Assembly (NCBI RefSeq): GCF_024679245.1
Contig: NC_090190.1
Coordinates: 43,371,220-43,435,219 of the forward strand
Length of the DNA: 64,000 bases
Source: Pseudorasbora parva
Taxonomy: Eukaryota > Chordata > Actinopteri > Cypriniformes > Gobionidae
Reading direction: 5' to 3'
In this document: positions 57,966 to 64,000 of the stretch, piece after piece
How positions within the stretch are numbered: the stretch's first letter is position 1
How the letters are laid out: each line of letters starts with the position of its first letter
The notes under the pieces: model-generated
Databases searched by the model: none
Seen by the model: only the letters and a program-made list of their open reading frames with translations
What the model was told of the DNA's origin: nothing
Program-made: the position numbers and the translations under genes

Positions 57966-59096
57966 CTATCACAGGAGATGGAGAGAAGCAGTCCGTTATC
58001 GTTAGTTTTCATTTTGTGTAACTATATATTAAAAAACATTGTTTATTCACAAGAAGCTGAAATACAATATAAATATTAGATGAAATGTTGCATTGGCAGA
58101 TAACTTAAATATGTTTAAGCTGACACTAAAAGTGCTAACTGAAGACTAAAATGAAATAACACATTCAAATTATTTTGAAATATTTTAACTTTAAAAAAAA
58201 ACACAATTACAAAAAAATTGCTAATTCAAAATATTTATAAAAACAACAATATATAAATAACTTAAATAACACCGACAAGCAGCAGTAAACTGATTTATGA
58301 AGTATTTTAGAAGCGCAATCATCCACCCTTACTTCCTTCCATCCAGCCACCCTTCCATCCAGCCAACCTTCCATCCAGCTATCCATCCATCATCCATCCT
58401 TCCTTCCATCCACCCAGCTATCCATCCATCATCCACCCTTCCATTTTTCCATCCATTCATCCACCCACCCACCCATTTTTCCATTCATCCTTCCCTCCAC
58501 CTATTCACCCTTCCATCCATCCATCATCCATCCACCTTTCCATCCAGCTAGCCATCCATCATCCACCCTTCCAGTTTTCTATTCATCCTTGCTTCCACCT
58601 ATTCACCCATCCATCTATCCATCTATCCATCCATCCATCCATCCACCCATTTTTCCATTTATCCTTCCTTCCTTCCACCAACTCACCCATCCATCCATCA
58701 TCCACCCTTCCATCCATCCATCCACTCTTCCATTACACTGAATGATGTTGTGTGATAAAAATCAAGTTATAATACTAACTTTACAATCACAATCATATTT
58801 CTGCTTGTTTGTTTTTAAAATAAAAGCATTTAAACGGTGTCCGTCATAAAAGCGTGACAGATTAAATATTGAATAACATTAAAAATATGATGAATGTGTG
58901 TTATGGTGCATATATTATCCCACTGCTCGTCTCTCTGGTTCATTTCTCCAGCAGAATAATGAGTTTATGGACACTGGATATGGTTTTTCTGAGGTAACAA
59001 GCCTCTCCGCGGTTGAGACACTGATTGGGCGATTACATGAGACGTGATTATGATTTATGATGATTAATTAGTGTATGATGATGTGAATGTCTTTAC
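57966..59096 (-). other. vps72: vps72 intron with CATC-type array
   Basis: Contains an ATCC/CATCC array at 58317-58735. The rest is AT-rich and featureless. Confidence 0.75.
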
Positions 59097-59241
59097 CCCT
59101 CCACATCCACGTTCTCCTCCTTCATATGAGCGTCGGGCATCAGTGGCATCAGCACCGAGTGATAGCGGATCGTCGGCCCTTCAAACCGCCTCTTTTTATG
59201 AACCTGCTTCTTCTTATCAGCCTCTAAACGCTCATAGTTCT
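59097..59241 (-). CDS. vps72: vps72 (YL1), third-last coding block
   Basis: A 145-bp exon with acceptor TTCTTCAG and donor GGG|GTAAAG on the minus strand, phase-consistent with both neighbours. It encodes NYERLEADKKKQVHKKRRFEG and TIRYHSVLMPLM, ending MKEENVDVE. This matches human VPS72 around YERLEADKKKQVHKKR and KEENVDIEG. It lies between the nuclear-localisation-like basic stretch and the YL1 C-terminal domain. Intact. Confidence 0.93.
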
Positions 59242-59248
59242 CTGAAGA

Positions 59249-59271
59249 ACACACACACACACACACACACT
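59249..59271. repeat. (CA)n tract at a vps72 acceptor
   Basis: A CA tract immediately upstream (minus strand: GT tract) of the acceptor TTCTTCAG of the exon at 59097-59241. It replaces part of the usual polypyrimidine tract. Confidence 0.8.
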
Positions 59272-59308
59272 TACACTATGATCTAAACACGTGTGATATG
59301 CTCTGTTA

Positions 59309-60486
59309 CCCCTTTTCCACCAGAATGAACCAGTGCTAGTTCAGAGCCAGCACTAGTGTCAGTCCAAAGTTGGTTTGACTGACGAGCCTTTAAGAACCGG
59401 TTCCTTTAAGAACCAGTTTCACCACAGAGCCAGGTCTTACGTCACTGTATACGTCTCATCTTTCTCAGCGAGGCAGCGGGAAATACAGACACTCCAGGCT
59501 TGTTCGAGATGCATCGGCGCTGCACGGACCGATCCGTGTATGATATTAAAATACTGCATGACCGTTTCAAAAGCATAAGGAGTCGATGCATCTCGAACAG
59601 GCCTTCCATCAACGGCTCATGGCTTTATGATCCTACATCGGCATCAAAACACTGCGAATCCAACGCATTCGTGCAGCTCACCATGATTTGTGTAGACTGA
59701 GATTACAATCGAGCAGCTGTTCGCTTGATTAGCTGCTATTTAAATAACGGCGGTCACAAGTTTGTGTTGGTAACCAACCTTCTAGACCAGCAATGTTTCG
59801 TGTTTTGGTGCTACTTAAAGCTACACTGTGTAACTTTTTCAGTTTATTCTTCACTAAAAACACTTAGTTCTTTCAAAAATATATGTGCTCATTAATGTAT
59901 ATTTACTCCTTTCAAGTAATAAAGTATTCTCGTAAGTTTATAATATGCCATTGAAAACACATACGGGTGAGGGGTTCGAATGCCGGTCGCCATGTTGCTC
60001 CTCCATCTTGAAAGTACAGTAGCCAAAGAGGGACATACCCGTAAATTCAAGCTTCGCCTTTCGCGTTTAACACTCGATGGCACCGTGTCGAATGTGAAGA
60101 GGGGGATTGCCGTGTTAATCTTGGACTAAATCGGCCACCGTAGGAGTTAAAACGAAATCAGAATTGAGAGGAACAGAAACTAATATTCACTGGATGGTCA
60201 TAAACCTTTACACCGCTAGATGGGGAAATATCACACAGCAGAGCTTTAAGGCGGGCGTACACTGTGCTAAAAAAATCGGATATAGTCACCAAATCAGACC
60301 TGCAATGTAGCCTTGAAAGGGATTAAAGTACCAGTTATGGCCACAATCTTACATACACTTCCTTTAAGAACCACTTTTCCTGGTTCAGAGCTGGTGCTTT
60401 GGAAAGACAAAGAACCGATTTGAAACTAGGCTCTGGCTCCGAACCGGCTCTGGCTCCGAACCGGCTCTGCCTTGGTGGGAAAGGGT
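59309..60486. mobile_element. DNA element with CCCTTTTCCACCA termini in vps72 intron
   Basis: Left end CCCCTTTTCCACCAG, right end TTGGTGGGAAAGGG. Both ends continue into GAACCAGTGCTAGTTCAGAGCC-like words in inverse orientation. The TSD is unclear. It contains a TTAA-flanked MITE. The right end lies about 22 nt from a vps72 splice donor. Confidence 0.65.
59819..60245. mobile_element. TTAA-flanked MITE nested in 59309-60486
   Basis: Flanked by TTAA (59815-59818 and 60246-60249). Left end AGCTACACTGTGTAAC; right end in reverse complement AGCTCTGCTGTGTGAT. The terminal AGCT..CTG.GT pattern is shared with the element at 22490-23490. Confidence 0.8.
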
Positions 60487-60509
60487 CAGTGCGGCGAGTG
60501 TTCTGGTAC

Positions 60510-60689
60510 CCAGCGAGCGCAGGTTGAGCTCTGCGGTGAGTTTGGCCTCGGCGAGCAGCTCGTCTTGGCTCAGGATTCGGTCACTCGAGGCTCCTTTCCT
60601 CTTCCGCGGAGCTTCCTGCTGCCGCTCCTGCAGACGCTCATTCGTCTTGCGTGTGTGTTCACTCGTCGACTTGCGCACCGACTTACGGA
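60510..60689 (-). CDS. vps72: vps72 (YL1), second visible coding exon
   Basis: A 180-bp exon, acceptor GTGTTTCAG, donor CTGG|GTACCA, the latter a poor match to GTRAGT. It splices in phase to both neighbours. It encodes RKSVRKSTSEHTRKTNERLQ, a basic Glu/Arg-rich stretch and LSQDELLAEAKLTAELNLRSL, matching human VPS72 around RKSMRQSTAEHT and LREAKITEELNLRSLE. Reading through the donor would give an unrelated tail and a stop inside the transposon at about 60385. Confidence 0.92.
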
Positions 60690-60818
60690 CTGAAACACAA
60701 GAGGAGCGGTAATGGTTAATGCGCGAACACCGGGATAACGTCACACGTATTCACATCAGCGTTTGGTCCAGGGCCTGTACCACGAAGCCGGTTTAACTGG
60801 ATAGCCAGATGTGTTTAA

Positions 60819-61234
60819 AGGAAGACTACACCTAACAGGGTCACTGTTAGCTTAGCTTAGCATAATGAATGGAATCCTATGTTGCCAGCTAGCGCCCAAG
60901 TAGCAGTGCTTCACCTGTGCTTCCCCATAATATAGTCCCACGTCAATATCTGCCTATAAATCGCCCAGTCTTAATCTGCATCGCTATTTGTACTCGTTGT
61001 GAATACGCAGGACACAAGAAGTAATTAGGTGGGGGTTTTGTTGTTTTTTTGTTTCACTTTAACTCAGGACATGCTAGCTGGCAACATAGGATTCCATTCA
61101 TTATGCTAAGCTAAGCTAGCGGCGACCCTGCCAAACTAAAACAATGCACTGAGACAAAAATGCATTTGCCCACATATCTAAATGTAGGAAAGAAGCTGAA
61201 TAAGCACAATTTCTAAAAACGCTGGAGTGTTCCT
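60819..61234. mobile_element. TTAA-flanked MITE with internal hairpin
   Basis: Flanked by TTAA (60815-60818 and 61235-61238). Ends AGGAAGACTACACC and GGAGTGTTCCT are related inverted repeats. Inside, arms of about 47 bp (60844-60893 and 61076-61123) pair almost perfectly; both contain CATAATGAATGGAATCCTAT or its complement. Confidence 0.85.
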
Positions 61235-61815
61235 TTAAGCTTAGTTTGTGCCAATCCTGGGTTTTAGGAATCATTAAAGTGGTTTGGCTTTTAGCGATGT
61301 TCATCGCCATAGTAACTTACACTCCAGGGCAGGTTATGGTCTGGATAAGATCTCAAGCTGAAATTAGCCCAATCAGCTGTGAGTAAAGTGATGATGCACT
61401 GAAGCCCCTCCCCCTGTTTCTGCTCATCAGTAAAGGTCACCACAGCAGATGGTCTTAAAGACTAAAGCGTCTGGCTTTTATTTATAATAATACTTTTAAA
61501 ATGATTTAGATATAATTGATGTAATTATTACAACCTTAATCAGTGACATTTATCACTTTAGTTAATCAATTTAAAATAGGCGCTGTTAAAATTAATATAA
61601 ATAGCCTGTATGAAAGTCATAAAAATAAGGTTTAAAATCGATAAATAAAGCTGTTAAAGAAGAAGCTTACCGAGATGAAATGTTCAATTCTCTCTCTATA
61701 TATCAACTAAACTAACTTCATAACTTTTACTTGTTATCTTATAAGTTGTCCTCTCTCATAGGCAGCTCTTTTCTTCTTGCGGTGTACATTTGCTTACATT
61801 CTTAATATTTTTCAG

Positions 61816-63313
61816 TAGGGATGTCAACGATTAATCGATGATTGTCGATAAGACATTTGATCGATAAGCCTTATTGATCATCGATTAAGCAGGGGTCATG
61901 CTCAAACGCCAAACGGGAGGAAAAATGAAGCGAGCGTGCCCGAGTTCTGTTTGGGACCGTTTTACAGCAGGAGTCACACACCATCATCAGGACTGCACGC
62001 TTCATGTGCATTCGCAGCCTTTTGTTTTGTGCAAATTTTGTAATATTGTGTTTATTTTGTGCAGGCCTATCTTTAGCTGATTTATCTCATAAGGATGCAT
62101 TGGGTTAATAATTAACGTTAGAGGCGGTAGCGTGGCGGAGATCAGCTTCAGCTCAACAGCAGTGCACAGCTAATGATGACTGTGATTGGGACTGTCATAT
62201 TACACAACATTAATGAGAACACTACTGTAATAAAGCATTGTGATTATGTATTTGGGTTTATTTGCCGTGTGTTTCATTGCATTGATCCAGGAGGAGCGCG
62301 TGCACAACATGAGTCACGCATTCTGACTCGCGCATGTAACTTAGTTCAAGTTCACTTGTGCATTCGCATCAGATTGTGCTGAAGTAATTTAATATTACAT
62401 TTATTTTGTAACGTTATATTATGTGATCAATCATATAGGATGCGTTTCTTTTAGTGAAATAAAACGCACTAGCAAATGGCTTCAGTCAGTGATGGCTAGC
62501 GGTTTTCATTCAGTGCTTCGGCTTTAGCGCATACAGAGCGATGCATAATAACGATGATTGGGACGGTCATATTATATAACAGAAATGAGAACACTATTTT
62601 AATAAATGGTTGTAAAGTCATTGGGTTTAGGTGCCGTGTTCAGAGCGTTCCAGGACGAGCGCGTCTCCCATTCTGAATATGATCATCAGCAACTCAATTC
62701 AGGTTCACTTGTGCATTCGCATCATTTTGTGAAGATATATAATTTGTAATATTTTGTTAACTTTATATAAATCTGATTAATCTCATATAGAAAGCTTTTT
62801 GTTGAGTTAAATAACGTGCTAGCAAAGTTTCAGTGTAACTTACCAGTGTTTATTCAGCGCATCGGCTTCAGCTCACGCAGTTAGAACAGCAACGCACTAA
62901 TAATAACTATGATTGGGACTGTCACATTACATAACATTAATAAAAACAATATTTTAATAAATCGTGAATTAACTGGGTTTAGGTGACGTTTCAGCACGTT
63001 GCTCTTGGAAGTGCGTCCACACATTCTGAATAATCAGATCTGAGGCGGCGTTCGTGTTGTATCTGGTTATTAAAAGTCATTTCATTAAATTATAAATCAC
63101 ATCGACTAATTTTACAGTCCCATAGCCCTTTGTTAAAATCCTTCTCATTCATTTGGTGAAGAACATGGCGTTTTGAGCAGCATTGCACATGCTGTCGGCT
63201 ATAAGCCACTGCTAGACGCATATTGCAGTATTATGGTTAACGATTAATCGATTAATTGATCGTTAATTTAAACGACGATCGATCATGGGAATTTGTGAAA
63301 ATTGACATCCCTA
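61816..63313. mobile_element. hAT-type element, 1.5 kb, 8-bp TSD
   Basis: Ends TAGGGATGTCAA and TTGACATCCCTA. A perfect 8-bp TSD TTTTTCAG lies at 61808-61815 and 63314-63321. Subterminal CGATTAATCGAT/GATCGATCAT palindromes occur at both ends. No transposase. The interior holds about three diverged direct repeats of 350-400 bp, each with a GATTGGGACTGTCATATTA-like core. Confidence 0.92.
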
Positions 63314-63364
63314 TTTTTCAGTCAGGTAATATTCTGCAGAAGAGAGAAAATAATCTCAGTTCCA

Positions 63365-63463
63365 CAGCGTGATTGGCTGTTCACTGATGATGTCACAGCG
63401 TGTGATTGGCTGTTCACTGATGATGTCACAGCGTGTGATTGGCTGTTCACTGATGATGTCACA
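63365..63463. repeat. 33-bp tandem repeat, 3 copies
   Basis: Unit GCGTGTGATTGGCTGTTCAC followed by TGATGATGTCACA, nearly identical three times (the first copy lacks a GT). Each unit contains ATTGG (reverse CCAAT) and a TGATGTCA word resembling a CRE/ATF site. Located in the vps72 intron. Confidence 0.93.
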
Positions 63464-63827
63464 GCTAAAGTCCTGGGGCTAGTTGCATAAACTTAGCCAC
63501 TATGTTAAGACTGTGTGTTAAGCACTAATAAGTCCAACTAGCAATTAGTCAAAATGTAATCAGTCTTACTTTTCTAATTCAAATTGAACCGATCTACTAT
63601 TTTTTGTAACTGAGTTTAAAAAGTTAGGACCAGTCTTAAAGGAAAAAAAGAGATGTTTTGTGGTTTATGCAGCCGGCCCCTGGGCTCCGGATTAAAGCCT
63701 GAGCTGATGATCCGCATCATGGACCCGACCAAGCCGGACTATCCGGGTTTGGTTTGGTTTGGTCAGTTGTAGTCCGGTAACCCGGAGTTTGATAAACTAT
63801 CGTCATGGTCACAGCCCCTGATCTCAC

Positions 63828-63939
63828 CTTCTCCGAACTCCTGCAGCTCCTGGATGATGCGCCGCTCCACTTTGGGCCGCTCCGTCTTTAACTCCTCAGC
63901 CACTCGCTTCACTTTGGGCTTCGAGACCTTCAGAGGCTC
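63828..63939 (-). CDS. vps72: vps72 (YL1), first visible coding exon
   Basis: A 112-bp exon, acceptor TGTGTTTCAG, donor GAAG|GTGAGA. It encodes EPLKVSKPKVKRVAEELKTE and RRIIQELQEFGE, aligning with the human VPS72 segment after VVTKAYKEPLKSLRP. The leftover G joins TC of the next exon to give Val. The acidic H2A.Z-binding N-terminus (roughly the first 80-100 residues) must lie beyond the window edge. Upstream (63940-64000) is a CA microsatellite running off the window. Confidence 0.85.
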
Positions 63940-63942
63940 CTG

Positions 63943-63944
<2 letters not shown>

Positions 63945-64000
<56 letters not shown>
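63945..64000. repeat. (CA)n microsatellite at window edge
   Basis: Pure CA to the end of the window, directly upstream (minus strand) of the vps72 acceptor. Confidence 0.95.

Larger units (their letters stand above)
60690..63827 (-). other. vps72: vps72 intron rich in DNA elements
   Basis: Contains a TTAA-flanked MITE (60819-61234), a hAT element (61816-63313) and a 33-bp triple repeat (63365-63463). GGGCCTGTACCACGAAGCCGG at 60771 resembles the end of another short DNA element. No exon recognised. Confidence 0.75.

Noticed and set aside
57040..58021. Plus-strand frames opposite the vps72 last exon
   Set aside because: Antisense to a well-supported vps72 coding exon with matching splice sites and conserved protein motifs.

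Overview
The window looks like chromosomal DNA from a teleost fish, most likely a cyprinid (zebrafish/carp/goldfish-like). The evidence is fish-type NLR genes with a fish-specific NACHT-associated (FISNA) segment, a chromodomain Ty3/gypsy element, a DIRS retroelement, a Tc1 transposon, many short hAT and TTAA-flanked DNA elements, long CA/GT, AT and GA microsatellites and large CATC-type arrays. Only four host loci could be supported. Most of the rest is transposon-derived, and several elements are dated relative to each other by intact target-site duplications (TSDs) read directly from the sequence.

Layout. 1-2540: non-coding, with microsatellites and a GT-flanked repeat. 2545-11763: a complete but dead chromodomain Ty3/gypsy retrotransposon (TSD AGAGA) holding three later insertions: a hAT element (4129-5214), an inverted LINE (about 5976-7819) and a Harbinger-like insertion (about 9187-10466). 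11829-12750: the last leucine-rich-repeat (LRR) exon and 3' end of an NLR gene. 12846-18205: a DIRS tyrosine-recombinase retrotransposon on the minus strand, nearly intact, with one gag frameshift at a run of nine G. 18206-22489: unassigned sequence with a LINE 3' fragment. 22490-30591: transposon-rich 5' part of a second NLR gene. 30592-35400: the rest of that NLR gene (second N-terminal exon, FISNA/NACHT exon, two LRR exons, terminal exon and 3' UTR). 35971-37605: an intact Tc1 transposon. 38605-51547: tnfaip8l2 (plus strand), two coding exons separated by a 12.4-kb intron holding a 30-bp minisatellite of about 75 copies and a stack of nested elements. 52800-57540: CATC arrays and transposons between genes. 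57563-63939: the last four coding exons of vps72 (minus strand); its 5' exons lie beyond the window.

How the genes relate. The two NLR 3' ends are paralogous through exon, intron and 3' UTR, as expected of a tandemly expanded NLR cluster. tnfaip8l2 (a TIPE-family regulator of immune signalling) and vps72 (the YL1 H2A.Z chaperone of SRCAP/p400 complexes) are convergent neighbours. They also lie close together in human 1q21.3, which supports both identifications. The features most worth following are a 456-bp near-perfect hairpin inside the tnfaip8l2 3' UTR, an in-frame stop in the last LRR of the NLR gene, a transposon end about 22 nt from a weak vps72 splice donor, and the nested-insertion chronologies. 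I found no unambiguously new enzymatic or defence system.
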